Origin: Alphaproteobacteria bacterium UBA6038
GTDB lineage: Bacteria; Pseudomonadota; Alphaproteobacteria; Micropepsales; Micropepsaceae
Direction of reading: 5' to 3'
DNA: 64,000 nucleotides
Assembly (NCBI GenBank): GCA_002429315.1
Contig: DIZC01000083.1
Coordinates: forward strand, 11,418-75,417
The translations under genes were made by a program, and so were the position numbers. Below the pieces are notes generated by a model that worked only from the letters and a program-made list of their open reading frames with translations, was not told the origin of the DNA and did not search any database. Positions within the stretch are counted from its first letter, which is position 1; every line of letters starts with the position of its first letter. Below, piece by piece: positions 16,699 through 27,109 of the stretch.

Positions 16699-18538
16699 AT
16701 GAGCAACAAGCTCAAGACGATACCGCTTTTGCCAATTGCGGCGTTCCGCCGCCAACACCCGCAAGACCGACCGGCTCGCCGAAATCAAGCAGCTCGCGGC
16801 CAGCATCGAAGCCAAGGGGCTGTTGGAGAACCTGGTGGTTCAACCGGCCGGCAACGGCGAGACAGATTCCATGTACGACGTCGTTGCCGGCGGCCGCCGC
16901 CTCGCCGCTCTCAAGCTGCTTGCCAAGCGCAAGAAACTGGCGCGCGACCATCGGGTTCCCTGCCTCGTGCTCGGCAATGGGACTGGTGCGATTGAAGCCT
17001 CGCTCACCGAGAACTTCATGCGGATACCGCCCCATCCGGCGGATCAGTTTGAGGCGTTTGCCAAGACCGGTGATGGCCTCTCAACCGACGCCATCGCAGC
17101 CCGTTTCGGCATCACCAAGACCTTTGTCGACCAACGCCTGAAACTCGCATCGGTGTCGCCGCGTCTCGTCGCGGAGTATCGCGCCGGCGCCATGACGCTC
17201 GAGCAGCTCACCGCTTCACGCTCTCCGACGACCATACGGTCCAGGAAGACGTCTGGTTCGAGCGGGGCTATGCCGACATGCCGGCGCAGATCATTCGTCG
17301 CATGCTGACCAGCTCCCAGGTAAGGCAGCGATCGCCGCGCCCGCTTCATCGGCGCCAAGGCGTACGAAGCAGCCGGCGGCGTGATCGTCCGCGATCTCTT
17401 CGATGCGGACGACGACGGCTACTTCAGCGACAGCCAGCTGCTCGACCGTCTGGTGTTCGAGAAGCTGGACGAAGCTGCGCATGCCATCCGTGAGGAGGGC
17501 TGGGCTTGGGTCGAAGTGCATCCCGACCTGGAGCTTGCTCCGCTGTCGCAATTCGGCCGGGCCAAGACATCGGAGCGGCCCCTCAGCGAGGAAGACGAAA
17601 CCAAGCTGGCAACCCTTAGCGAGTGCTACGACGAACTCGTGGCGGCACTCCAAGACGGCGACGAAAGCCTCGGCTCGGAAATCGACCGTGTCGCGGAGGA
17701 GATCGCGGCGATCGAATCCTCGAAGATCACATGGCCGGAAGAAGAGAAGGCCAGGGCCGGCGTAATCGTCAGCCTTGGGCCGCACGGAACGGTCGATGTT
17801 GTCCGCGGGCTGCTCAGGCCGGAGGCATCGCGGCCGAATGAAGCCAACGACGAGCAGCGCGCCGCAAAGAAGCGCGTCAACGGCAACGCCTATGCCGACT
17901 CCGTTGTTCTCGATCTTTCGGCGCATAAGACGGCGGCGATGCGGGAGCTGCTGGCGCAGCAACCGGCTTTGGCTCTGCTTGCGTTGTTGCATGCGCTGGC
18001 CGGTCACCTCTTCTACCGCGGTGCATCGACAACCTGTCTTCGGATAACGGCTTCGGCCGTTTCGCCGGAGGACGCCTCAGCTTCGGTCGCGGAAAGCACG
18101 GCCGGCCATCCGTTCGCGGCGCGTCACGCCGCGTGGATCGCGCGGATGCCGGAACCGGACGGTCTGTGGGACTGGCTGATGCAGCTTTCCCCAGAAGATC
18201 GCGACCAGCTGCTCGCTCATTGCGTGGGCATGACGGTGGATGCGCTGCAAGGCGGACAATGGAATAACCTCAACGCGCAACAGGCAGACAGGCTGGCGGC
18301 AGCGCTGGGCTTGGACATGCGGGCGTGGTGGAGGCCAACCCGGGCAAACTTCCTCGGCCGCGTCACCAAGAACGACATCGTGACGGCGGTTTCGGAAGGC
18401 GTATCGCAGCAGGCCTCGTGGCGCCTTGCGGGTCTGAAGAAGGACCGCTTGGCGCGCGAAGCCGAGAAGCTGCTCGCGTCCAGCAATTGGCTTCCCTCGC
18501 CATTGCGGGATTTCTCCTCGAAGGTCGCGCAAGCATAG
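16699..18538 (+). pseudogene. ParB/RepB-like partition-type protein with three frameshifts
   Basis: The ATG at 16699 with AAGGAG upstream starts MSNKLKTIPLLPIAAF. The reading then moves frame at about 16745 to SAANTRKTDRLAEIKQLAAS. That second frame holds the ParB N-terminal nuclease-like domain (YDVVAGGRRLAALKLL, ENFMR.PHPADQFEAF) and its helix-turn-helix (STDAIAARFGITKTFVDQRL). A second slip at about 17215 leads into FTLSDDHTVQEDVWFERGYA. A third at about 17320 leads into the long C-terminal region ending at 18538. The whole would be about 610 residues, a size typical of ParB-domain proteins on integrative elements rather than chromosomal ParB (about 300). Three slips point either to decay or to poor base accuracy here. 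Confidence 0.75.
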
Positions 18539-18546
18539 TGCGATCG

Positions 18547-18575
18547 GGCCGGCACGAAGGTGCCGGCCTTTTTTT
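18547..18575 (+). terminator. Rho-independent terminator after the ParB-like gene
   Basis: GGCCGGCAC (18547-18555) pairs with GTGCCGGCC (18560-18568) around a GAAG loop and is followed by seven Ts. It lies just after the ParB-like stop codon. Confidence 0.9.
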
Positions 18576-18626
18576 CTTGCACCCCGACCCCTTTTTGGCA
18601 GATGCGTGCCCTCGCGCGGGGGCTTG

Positions 18627-18881
18627 CTAGCTTCTCAATTGCGGCAGGACGTCCAAAGTGCGTTGGATGATTTCGTGCGCAAATTCCAGCGCATCGGAAA
18701 TCGGCTCGACCTCACAAGCCTCATGTAACACCGCCAACGCACTCGCGTGCGCAATGCCACCCGCCACGCGAAGCTCGGCATATGCGCGATCGTATAAACT
18801 CACCGTCGTGTCCGGCGAACTGGTCCCGCTTGCGCGACCTTCATTTCCATCAGTGCTCTTGGCCTGCCTAGCCTCGGACAT
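18627..18881 (-). CDS. Small hypothetical protein (DUF3077-like length and helical pattern)
   Basis: This 84-residue protein starts at the ATG at 18881, preceded by GGGGGAG at a normal distance; a longer in-frame start at 18944 has no such site. The sequence is helical and acidic, with SLYDRAYAELRVAGGIAHAS and a C-terminal ALEFAHEIIQRTLDVLPQL. It has no signal peptide or membrane segment. It converges on the ParB terminator and stands alone. I do not recognise the family with confidence. Confidence 0.55.
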   Translation of the reverse strand: MSEARQAKSTDGNEGRASGTSSPDTTVSLYDRAYAELRVAGGIAHASALAVLHEACEVEPISDALEFAHEIIQRTLDVLPQLRS

Positions 18882-19168
18882 TGTGGTAATCTCCCCCGTT
18901 GTAGTCAGGATCCATCGGAAGCCCGCTCCGACCGGCCCGCCCACAATTTACGCGGCTCCTATGCACATAATTACTGTAATTCAGGCGTTTGTCTGCCCTA
19001 ATCAGCACAGTATTATTGCTGCATAGCTACGTGCTTTTTGCAGGCTCAGCGGCCGGACTTCTGGCGGGATTCTCCTCTATGGGCCCGGAGCAACCGCCGC
19101 CCGGATATCGGACTGCTCGTCAACTCGTGAGCACTGAGTTCAATCGGCAGGCCTGGAGCCCGGATTTG

Positions 19169-19369
19169 CTACGGGCACGTCGCTCCCTGGATGACCACCT
19201 GACTGCGGTTTCCCGCGGGGTCGTAGCTATAGATAATCTCCTTGCCGTTGTCGTAACAGACGGTCGAGAGGCGGCCCAGAGTGTCATAGGTGTAGGTGGT
19301 TGCCGCCGAGACGCCGGTTACGCCAGCAATCGCCAAACTCAGTCCGAACAAGAGGTGGGAAATGCGCAT
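19169..19369 (-). CDS. Mini YD-repeat secreted peptide
   Basis: The ATG at 19369 is preceded by GGAGGG and opens a signal peptide (MRISHLLFGLSLAIAGVTGV). The mature part has about one and a half YD (Rhs-type) repeats: TYTYDTLGRLSTVCYDNG and YSYDPAGNRSQVV. The whole product is only 66 residues. YD repeats normally occur by the dozen in huge Rhs proteins, such as the one that starts 330 bp away on the other strand. This gene is therefore either a decayed end of an older Rhs gene given a signal peptide, or a distinct family of tiny YD peptides. The clean ribosome site and signal peptide favour expression. Confidence 0.6.
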   Translation of the reverse strand: MRISHLLFGLSLAIAGVTGVSAATTYTYDTLGRLSTVCYDNGKEIIYSYDPAGNRSQVVIQGATCP

Positions 19370-19699
19370 CGTTCCCTCCGCCAATGCGGGAGTATTCTCC
19401 TGGAATCATGCGTTGACAAGCAGGCGGAGGAGCTAACCAGAGCTTGCGGCGGTTGCAACCGTTGATTGACAGCGCGCCGATATGGGCTTTAGCCTCAAAG
19501 CGGAAATCAGGGGCAGAGCGGGGTTCGCAGCACAGAGAGGCTGTCGGGGCGTCCTTCTCTTCGCGCATTCGATCCGAGCTGCAAAGCGCATGGATTTCTC
19601 AAGGTCCGTGTGTAGCAGGTCCCGCGGCTCGCGCGGTGCAATCTTCGCGCGCGCAACACTGCTGCTCCGACTTTCTCCAATCGGAATGCGGAGGGGCGC
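19370..19699. other. Divergent intergenic region before the large Rhs gene
   Basis: This stretch holds the start signals of two divergent YD-repeat genes. I see the GGAGG ribosome sites at both ends but no convincing -35/-10 pair, repeat or RNA gene. Confidence 0.4.
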
Positions 19700-22600
19700 A
19701 TGAAACGAGCCTTGCGCGAGGCTTTGCCGCTGCGCGGCGCGATACAGCTTGGCGCCAGCATGGCGGCATTGTTGGCCAGCCTGGTCTTGGCAACCCCGGC
19801 GCAAAGCACGTATCTGCCGTCGATTCAGATTGGAACTGCGGCGCTCATCCGCCCGTTGGACGCCAACAACTACTATGCGAGCAACACGACATCGACCGAC
19901 GGCTTGAGCAGCCTCAGTGGCACCCCAACCCCGGTCCCTCCTGAAACCGCCGAACTGGCGCGCGCGCTCAAATACGATCCCGACCTCATCTACCAGTACA
20001 TCCAAAACAACATCGAGACCGTGTGGATGTACGGTCTGCAGAAGGGGGCGTTCGGCGCCGAAATCGACAAGTCCGGCACCCCGTTCGACCAAGCCGAGCT
20101 GATGGTGGCGCTGCTCAAGCAGAATCCGACGCCGCCCGCCGTAAATTATGTCGCCGATACCATCGTTCTCAATGGGACGCAGTTCTCGAACTGGACGGGC
20201 GTTTCGAATGCGCTCGCCGCCTGTCAATTGCTTTCCAGCGGCGGCTTCCCCGCGAAAATCAACGGCAAAACGACAACCACCTGCGCGGCAAGCTTTACCG
20301 CCTCGGAAACGATCTCCACCGTAACGATGGCGCACATTTGGGTGCAGGTGACGATCGCCGGCAGCCATACCGCTGGGTGTTCGTCGAGCGACGTCTGCGT
20401 GTTCGATCCGAGTTACAAGACACTCACCTGGAAAACGGGAATTCTCGGCAGCGCTTTGCAATGGATTCCGGGAGCGCCACTGGGCGCCGCAATGAGTGGA
20501 AGCTACATGGACGGAAGCGTTTCTGGAGCGGCTTGGGCGAATGCGCTGAACACCACAACTGATACCCACGGGCTATATCCGCTGCTGCAGAGCTATGCGA
20601 CCAATCTGCTGAACTATATCCAGACCAACAATCTGCAAGGCGCGCAGATGGAGGACATCATCGGCGGTGCGGTTGTCGTTCCGGTGACTGCGCCCGTTCG
20701 TCAGCCGGCGCTACCATATGCAGATCCTTCGCCGCCGTATCCCGCACACATCTGGACGCCGGCTGCCGATCCGGCGCGGTACAACGCCATTCCCGACCAG
20801 TACCGGAGCACCCTGCAAGTCCAGGGATTCCAACTCGTGTACAACGCCGCTTGTACGGGGTCCGACGACACGAGCATGTTCAATCCCACATTCTATGTCG
20901 ACGAGATCTACGGACGCCGCCTTTCGATCAACACGAATTTCGCAATGGGCAAATTCTCACAGGGCATTCCGCCGTTCGGTGGGGGTTACGGGAATCGCTA
21001 CACCTGGATCTCCTATGACAACAACAGCGGCACAGGATATTTCGGCGCTCTCCAGAACGTGCCCCCGTTCCATAATGCCGTCCCAAGCAGTTGTGGCGGC
21101 GGCGGGGAGGTGCAATCGCCTTGGGGTCTGGATTCGCATGTCCAACTGACCGTGAATCATCCCTATGCCGCGTCGGCGGATGGCACCGCGACCACCGGTG
21201 GCACTTATATGGACGCGATGCTCGACAAGCCGGTGAAGCTCGTCACCTCCCTTTCCATCGTGCACGGCTGGGGCGATGTCGGTCCGGCGTTGCTCAGCAA
21301 GTGGTCCGATGAGCAGGCGCAGGGCACGGCGTTGCCGCCGCTCGAACATCCGCCGTTCTGCCTCCACGGAGATGAGCCTTGCCATGACAACTACCCTGGT
21401 CAGACCGGCGATCTCGATCGCGAAAAGATCGGGGCCGCCTGGCTGGCGCAGTACACGCGCGCGGCGCGGCTCAATGCGGCGATTGGAAACTCGGTCCCGC
21501 AGCTCCATCACGTTCTGGGCTTCGTTTACGGCGACACCGTACTCAACACGGAACACTACCAGGGCCCGACCGTACCCTACGATCTCGTCGTCGAAGACAA
21601 TTTCGACCGCGTCGATGTCGATGCCGGGCTGAGCCTCACCAACAAGGCAGCGGATGCACCCACCCGCCGCGCCGCTATTCAATCGCTGGCCGGCGCCGCC
21701 GCGGCGCTTGAGGGCAGCGTCGCCGGACAGCTGCTCGACGCGCCGGACACCTCGTCCACCGCCACGCGGTTCGAATGGGGCAATGCGCCGCCGGCGTCGG
21801 AGTGCACCGCCTGGGGACAGAACCCGGTCTGCATGGCAGCGCAACGCTTTTACCAGTTTGACAGCAGCAGTGTTTCGGCTGCCCCAAGCCTGGTCACTGC
21901 CGATGGCCATTTAAGCGGCAGTTCAGATTGCCCCCCAGATGCGAGTTCCAATTGGGGGAGTAATCGCACCCCGCCGATCATCGGCCAGGGCGAATGCCAG
22001 AATTGGCGCGGTGCGCTTTCGAGCATTCTGACGAGCTATGCCAATGCAGGATTTACCATCGTAGCATCGCGCGAGGCGTTCCTCGGTCCCGGCCAGCGGC
22101 CCGGCGTCATCATTCCACAAGACATACAGGGCGGATTTCCCGGCCAGTACGGGCATGAGCCGACCAAGCAAAGAGGCGGGGCGTTCGTCGCCACGTCCTA
22201 TGACGCCAACGGCGATCTGGTGCAGATCGCCCACATCATCATCGGCAGCCCGGAGACGTTCGGCTCGTTGATTCTCAAGGGCGGCGGCGGTGGATCGCAG
22301 CCCAACACCGCCACCGCATACGATCCGGCAAACGCAGCCGATGTCCTCAAATCACAATTCGTGGATCGCTCCAACCTGTTCGGCGTCAATCTCGCGAACG
22401 GCTCGCTGGGTTACACCAGTCCGGTGTCGCTGACGATCGGCAATGGCGGTTTTCCGTATGCTCTTTCGGCGCAATTCTCGTGGAAACCGACGCCGACCCA
22501 CGTGTTCCAGCCGAAAGCCCCCGTTTCGCCATCTCCCGACTGGCCGATGAGCTGGCAGAACAACGTCACGCTCTCCGGCAGCGGCCTCGAAGCGATGGGG

Positions 22601-25600
22601 CAAAGCGACATCCGCGGCGCCGCCCAGGCGATTGCCGCCTTTGCTGCCGCGCAAGACATCTACAAGGCGGCGGCATCGCCGCAACGGGAAGCCGCAGCCG
22701 TGCTCGCCCAGGCGTGGTGGTCGGACCAGATTTTCGGCAATGTCGCGACGGTCAGCGTCGGCAGCGAAAGCCGGCAATTCGTGAAGATCGCCACCGGCCA
22801 ATGGATCCTGCCCGGCACCGGATATGCGACGCTTGCGCAGACCGGGACGCGTCTGCCGATCGAAGAGAAGTGCCAGAACGTCTATCCCTACCCGCTGCCC
22901 TATGCGGTGACGCGCGGCTGGGACTATACCGTCAACACCAACGTCTCGGTCACGGCCACCAACGCCCACGGCGACCCCCAGACGTTCTCGCCGTTCAAGC
23001 AGGCTTACTACACCGACGAGATTCACACCTGCGGCAACCTCAAGGGATTCCGGCTGACGAGCTGGACCTTCCCTTACGGCGTCACCGTCACGCCGGAATA
23101 CGGATCGCCCTACGATCCGGTGAACGGCACCGGATACATCGAACGGCTGATCGACGTGAAGAACTCGATCGGCCGGCAGCTAGATTTCTCGTATGTTGCG
23201 AGCAACAGCCCGACCTTGGCCGGAGTGACCAACCATCTAACCGGCGCCGATGCGAGGAGCATTTCGCTGGCATCCGATCGGTCGTCGATGACCGACGCGA
23301 TGAGCCAGGTCACCTCGTTCAACTACCTCAGCCTCGCGCAAAGCGCGACGCAGCGGCCGCTCGCTTATCAGCTGCTGAACTTGGTCTACACCGCCGACAG
23401 CAGCACCGCCAACGTGGAGTACGACTACGACAGCGTCGGGCGGGTGAAGCAGATCAAGGACGCCACTAGCCTGCGTTACAACGCGCGGCCGCCCTACACC
23501 TTTTACCTGGCGGACGGCACCCGCGGCGAGCGCGACGATCCGCTGGGGCAGGCTTATACCGTGGTGTACGATGGCTACGGTCATCCGGCGCACTACATCG
23601 ACGAGGTTGGAAATAAGACCGATGCCCTGTTCGATTCCCGCAGCCGGCCGGTGCACTACGTCTATCCGGAAAATGATTGCGAGGTCTTCGCCTACGACGA
23701 CCACAACAACACGACGGACCGGTGGCGGGTGGATACCGCGTCGAACTGCAGCACGACCGCCGGTGCGGCCCACGTGCTGCACGCCAATGCGACCTATCAC
23801 CAGACCTGGAACAAGCCCACCTCCGTGGTCAATGCGCGCCGCTACAAGACGACGCTGACCTATTACGCGAGCGGCAGCGGCAAATCGCTGCTGCACACCG
23901 CGACCCGTCCGGCGATCACGGAAGGCACGCCGGTCTACACCTTCGCCTACACCGCGATCGGCAAGCTCGATACCGCCACTGGGCCGACCGGCATCCTCAC
24001 CAAGGACAACTACGACAGCGCCGGCAACCTGACCTCGACGATCCTGGACTCCGGCGGCCTCAACCTGACCACGGCGTTCGGCTACGACCCGCAAGGAGAC
24101 GTGAGCTCGACCACCGATCCGCGCAATTTCGTGACCACGAGCCTGCACGATCTCGACCGGCGCAACACCGAAGACGACTACCACACCGGCAGCGCGACGG
24201 CGGCACTGAACGCGGCCGAGAAGGTCCAGTACGACGCGGTGGGCCGCGATATCGAGGACGATTCCGGGCTGACCTTCTCCGGCACCAGCGTGCTCACCTG
24301 GCAAATGACCAAGCAGACCGGCTACACCCCGACCTCGAAGGTGGCCAGCGTCACCGACGCGGATTACCGCGCGACGAACAACACCTACGACGATGCGGAT
24401 CGGCTGCTCACGGTCAGCGATCCGCTGTCGCGCAAGACCCATTTCGCATACTGCGCGCCGGGCGACGCGAACTGTGCCGCCAACCAGGTGAAGACGGAAT
24501 ACCGCGCCTGGGTGGCGGGCTCCGGCTGCACCCGCTCCGGCAGCCTGCAGCAGTGCTACCGGCGGGTGAGCTATGGAGGCGATAGCGAGCAACGGTCGCT
24601 CGAGGACGCCAACAATAACACCACTACCTACGTCTATGACGGCTTCATCCGGCTGACAGACACGCAATTCCCCGATTACTCCACCAATCCGGGGGACTAC
24701 GAGCACCTCGGACTGGATGCGAACGGCAACGTTACCTCGCGGCGCAACCGGGCTGGTGAGACGCTGACTTACCAGTACAACGCGCTCGACTGGATCATCC
24801 AGAAATGCATGCCGAGCGCCGGCGGGAGCTGTCCCGCCAACCCGGCGGTGACCACCAGCTGGACCTATCTGCTGGACGGCCGTATCAACGTACTGTCGGA
24901 CGACGCCACCAACAAGGTGAACTACGGCTACGACACCGCCGGCCGGCTCACGGCGGTGGACAACCACATCAACGGGTTCGGATCCGACCGCACCGTCAAC
25001 TACGCGCTTGACGCGGCTGGGAATCGCACCCAGCTGAGCTGGCCGACCAACGACGGCGCCTATTCCGTCGGCTACTGCTACGACAATCTCAATCGCATGA
25101 CGGTGGCGATGGAGAACTCCACTGACCCGGTCTGCGCCACCAACCTGCTCGCCACCTACACCTACGACACCCTGTCGCGGCGGACGAATGTCGCCTACGG
25201 CAACGGCGCCAGCATGGCCTACACGTACTCGCCCGCCGGCGACCTGTGGACGCTCAACCACGACATGAACGGCGCCAGCAACGATCCGCACTACACGTTC
25301 CAGTATACCAACGCGCACGAGCTCTATACCGAGGCCGACACCGATCCCGATTACGTCTGGCAGCCGGCGGGGACCGCCACCACCACCTATGCGGCGGCGA
25401 ACAACCTCAACCAGTATCCGAGCAGCACCGGCTCTCTCGGCACCATCCCATTCGGCTATGATGCCAAGGGCAATCTATCGGGCTACGGCTTGCAGGGCTT
25501 CACCTACGACGCCGAGAACCGGCTGCTCACCGCCACCGCACCGGGGCTGTCGGCAGCCTATGCCTACGATCCGCTGGGACGGCGCAATCACAAATCCGGC

Positions 25601-26692
25601 ACCGGCGTGACCGAGACCTACTTCCTCGACGACGGCGACGACGAGATTGCGGAGTACGACAGCAGCAAGACACTGACGGTGTTCTACATCCCCGGTCCGG
25701 CGATCGACGAGCCGATCGCCATGGTGACGGCCTCGACCGGCGCCAAAGAGTACTTCCACACCAATCACCAGGGCAGCGTCATCGCCATGTCGGACGCCAC
25801 CGGTGCCAAGGTGGAAGGTCCCTACACCTACGATCCCTACGGCAACTGCTTCTCGGGTGCTGGCGTTGCATGCTCGGCCGGCGAGCCCTACCGCTTCACC
25901 GGGCGCAGATTCGATCCCGAGACAGGCCTGCTCTACTTCCGCGCCCGCTACTATGCGCCCGACGACGCGCACGGCAGCCGCTTCCTGCAAACCGATCCGA
26001 TCGGCTACACCGCCGACCTCAACCTCTACACCTACGTTGGAAACGATCCTGTGGGTAGGATCGACCCGCTAGGATTGTACACATACACGTGCGATACCGG
26101 ATCACGGATAGGTTGCGCGCAGGGGTTCCAGACCAATCAAGAGAAGACGGAAATAAAATTACAAAATGCCTCCGAGCGTCTTGGAAACGCGATCAAGGAC
26201 GTAAGGGCGGTCGCAGCAAAGCAGGCGGCTGGTGACACGTCTGCGAGCGTGTCGTCAGAAACAGCCCAGACGGAAAAGAGCTTCACTGCCGTCTATGGTG
26301 CGCAATCGGACATCGCGGCGGCCATGTCTACTGTTCAAACAGGATTGAATGAGGCAGTTGCAGGGCTCCAAGGCACCAACCCAGCAACAAATGCATCGGG
26401 CGACGCGTTAACGACCATGCAAAAGGGCTCCGCTATCATTCAATCGGTGCCTGGATCACATCAGATTACGATGAACCCAACCGGCTGGAACAGTATCACC
26501 ACCACACAGCGGCAGTGGTCGCTGGGTCACGACGCGCTGCATGCAGAGGCCAATTGGCACGATTATCGCGGACCGAACAACGAGCGTTATTATCGGTGGC
26601 AGCAGGGCGGAAATTCGCCCTTAGGTGTTCCCAGTCCGGCCAATCTAACGAATCCGGAAAGTTCAATGTGCTTCGTATTCGGAGGTTGCTGA
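19700..26692 (+). CDS. Giant Rhs/YD-repeat protein with transglutaminase-like N-terminus and a variable toxin tip
   Basis: This 2330-residue protein starts at an ATG with GGAGGGG upstream and carries a signal peptide. Residues of about 90-230 match the transglutaminase-like domain often placed at the start of secreted Rhs proteins (YDPDLIYQYIQNNIE, GTPFDQAELMVALL). Dozens of YD repeats follow (YDYDSVGRVKQI, YGYDTAGRLTAVDN). The Rhs core hallmark is near residue 2075 (RFDPETGLLYFRARYYAPD) and ends NDPVGRIDPLGLY. The last 205 residues are a unique tip unlike the rest. They include WSLGHDALHAE, an HxxxH zincin-like motif with Asp in place of Glu. Such proteins deliver the tip as a toxin, usually to competitors. 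The adjacent downstream gene is the candidate immunity gene. Codon use in the tip is visibly less GC-rich than in the repeat region. Confidence 0.9.
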   Translation: MKRALREALPLRGAIQLGASMAALLASLVLATPAQSTYLPSIQIGTAALIRPLDANNYYASNTTSTDGLSSLSGTPTPVPPETAELARALKYDPDLIYQYIQNNIETVWMYGLQKGAFGAEIDKSGTPFDQAELMVALLKQNPTPPAVNYVADTIVLNGTQFSNWTGVSNALAACQLLSSGGFPAKINGKTTTTCAASFTASETISTVTMAHIWVQVTIAGSHTAGCSSSDVCVFDPSYKTLTWKTGILGSALQWIPGAPLGAAMSGSYMDGSVSGAAWANALNTTTDTHGLYPLLQSYATNLLNYIQTNNLQGAQMEDIIGGAVVVPVTAPVRQPALPYADPSPPYPAHIWTPAADPARYNAIPDQYRSTLQVQGFQLVYNAACTGSDDTSMFNPTFYVDEIYGRRLSINTNFAMGKFSQGIPPFGGGYGNRYTWISYDNNSGTGYFGALQNVPPFHNAVPSSCGGGGEVQSPWGLDSHVQLTVNHPYAASADGTATTGGTYMDAMLDKPVKLVTSLSIVHGWGDVGPALLSKWSDEQAQGTALPPLEHPPFCLHGDEPCHDNYPGQTGDLDREKIGAAWLAQYTRAARLNAAIGNSVPQLHHVLGFVYGDTVLNTEHYQGPTVPYDLVVEDNFDRVDVDAGLSLTNKAADAPTRRAAIQSLAGAAAALEGSVAGQLLDAPDTSSTATRFEWGNAPPASECTAWGQNPVCMAAQRFYQFDSSSVSAAPSLVTADGHLSGSSDCPPDASSNWGSNRTPPIIGQGECQNWRGALSSILTSYANAGFTIVASREAFLGPGQRPGVIIPQDIQGGFPGQYGHEPTKQRGGAFVATSYDANGDLVQIAHIIIGSPETFGSLILKGGGGGSQPNTATAYDPANAADVLKSQFVDRSNLFGVNLANGSLGYTSPVSLTIGNGGFPYALSAQFSWKPTPTHVFQPKAPVSPSPDWPMSWQNNVTLSGSGLEAMGQSDIRGAAQAIAAFAAAQDIYKAAASPQREAAAVLAQAWWSDQIFGNVATVSVGSESRQFVKIATGQWILPGTGYATLAQTGTRLPIEEKCQNVYPYPLPYAVTRGWDYTVNTNVSVTATNAHGDPQTFSPFKQAYYTDEIHTCGNLKGFRLTSWTFPYGVTVTPEYGSPYDPVNGTGYIERLIDVKNSIGRQLDFSYVASNSPTLAGVTNHLTGADARSISLASDRSSMTDAMSQVTSFNYLSLAQSATQRPLAYQLLNLVYTADSSTANVEYDYDSVGRVKQIKDATSLRYNARPPYTFYLADGTRGERDDPLGQAYTVVYDGYGHPAHYIDEVGNKTDALFDSRSRPVHYVYPENDCEVFAYDDHNNTTDRWRVDTASNCSTTAGAAHVLHANATYHQTWNKPTSVVNARRYKTTLTYYASGSGKSLLHTATRPAITEGTPVYTFAYTAIGKLDTATGPTGILTKDNYDSAGNLTSTILDSGGLNLTTAFGYDPQGDVSSTTDPRNFVTTSLHDLDRRNTEDDYHTGSATAALNAAEKVQYDAVGRDIEDDSGLTFSGTSVLTWQMTKQTGYTPTSKVASVTDADYRATNNTYDDADRLLTVSDPLSRKTHFAYCAPGDANCAANQVKTEYRAWVAGSGCTRSGSLQQCYRRVSYGGDSEQRSLEDANNNTTTYVYDGFIRLTDTQFPDYSTNPGDYEHLGLDANGNVTSRRNRAGETLTYQYNALDWIIQKCMPSAGGSCPANPAVTTSWTYLLDGRINVLSDDATNKVNYGYDTAGRLTAVDNHINGFGSDRTVNYALDAAGNRTQLSWPTNDGAYSVGYCYDNLNRMTVAMENSTDPVCATNLLATYTYDTLSRRTNVAYGNGASMAYTYSPAGDLWTLNHDMNGASNDPHYTFQYTNAHELYTEADTDPDYVWQPAGTATTTYAAANNLNQYPSSTGSLGTIPFGYDAKGNLSGYGLQGFTYDAENRLLTATAPGLSAAYAYDPLGRRNHKSGTGVTETYFLDDGDDEIAEYDSSKTLTVFYIPGPAIDEPIAMVTASTGAKEYFHTNHQGSVIAMSDATGAKVEGPYTYDPYGNCFSGAGVACSAGEPYRFTGRRFDPETGLLYFRARYYAPDDAHGSRFLQTDPIGYTADLNLYTYVGNDPVGRIDPLGLYTYTCDTGSRIGCAQGFQTNQEKTEIKLQNASERLGNAIKDVRAVAAKQAAGDTSASVSSETAQTEKSFTAVYGAQSDIAAAMSTVQTGLNEAVAGLQGTNPATNASGDALTTMQKGSAIIQSVPGSHQITMNPTGWNSITTTQRQWSLGHDALHAEANWHDYRGPNNERYYRWQQGGNSPLGVPSPANLTNPESSMCFVFGGC
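25520..26068. repeat. Rhs core repeat, copy 1 (inside the giant Rhs gene)
   Basis: This roughly 550-bp stretch encodes the end of the Rhs core. It is copied in the same orientation at 27331-27879, with scattered, mostly silent differences. Confidence 0.9.
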
Positions 26693-26695
26693 GCC

Positions 26696-27109
26696 ATGCG
26701 ATTTGCAGTTGTCGGTATTTCGGTGGTCTCGCTGCTGTCGTGTAGTTCAGTGCAAGGAGAAGTGCCACCGCCGAGCATGATCAATGTGCTCTACAGCGTT
26801 GTACTGGCGCAGAATGATGCGGTCGAACTGTCAGTCTATAATCCGACTGATCAAACAGCATGCACTTCAGTGTTGAATTGGCCCAGCCCGGCTATGCTCG
26901 GGGACACGCTGCATATCGTTGGGCGCGACGGCCAAAAATGGAACTATGTCGGACCTGAACCGTCCATTGTTGGAAAGCCGCAGGACCTGAAAATAGCACC
27001 ACGTTCCGAGGTCTCAGCACGCGTCGACATTCGCAAATACTACAAGCCGGTCAGTTCCGAGACGCGGGTCGGAAAGGTCTACTACGGCGCACCGTTCCAT
27101 AATTGCTGA
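26696..27109 (+). CDS. Putative lipoprotein, candidate immunity protein for the first Rhs tip
   Basis: The ATG lies 3 bp after the stop of the giant Rhs gene. The 137-residue product opens with a short hydrophobic signal and a lipobox-like LLSC at residues 13-16, so it is probably a periplasmic lipoprotein. The rest is beta-rich (AVELSVYNPTDQ, SARVDIRKYYKP) with no recognised enzyme motif. A position directly downstream of a toxin tip, together with export to the periplasm, fits an immunity protein against a toxin acting there. This role rests on gene order alone. Confidence 0.6.
   Translation: MRFAVVGISVVSLLSCSSVQGEVPPPSMINVLYSVVLAQNDAVELSVYNPTDQTACTSVLNWPSPAMLGDTLHIVGRDGQKWNYVGPEPSIVGKPQDLKIAPRSEVSARVDIRKYYKPVSSETRVGKVYYGAPFHNC

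Noticed and set aside
23237..25318. A 693-codon open frame on the minus strand inside the Rhs gene.
   Set aside because: It is the antisense of YD-repeat coding sequence, shows Val/Gly/Arg-rich low-complexity translation and has no start signals.
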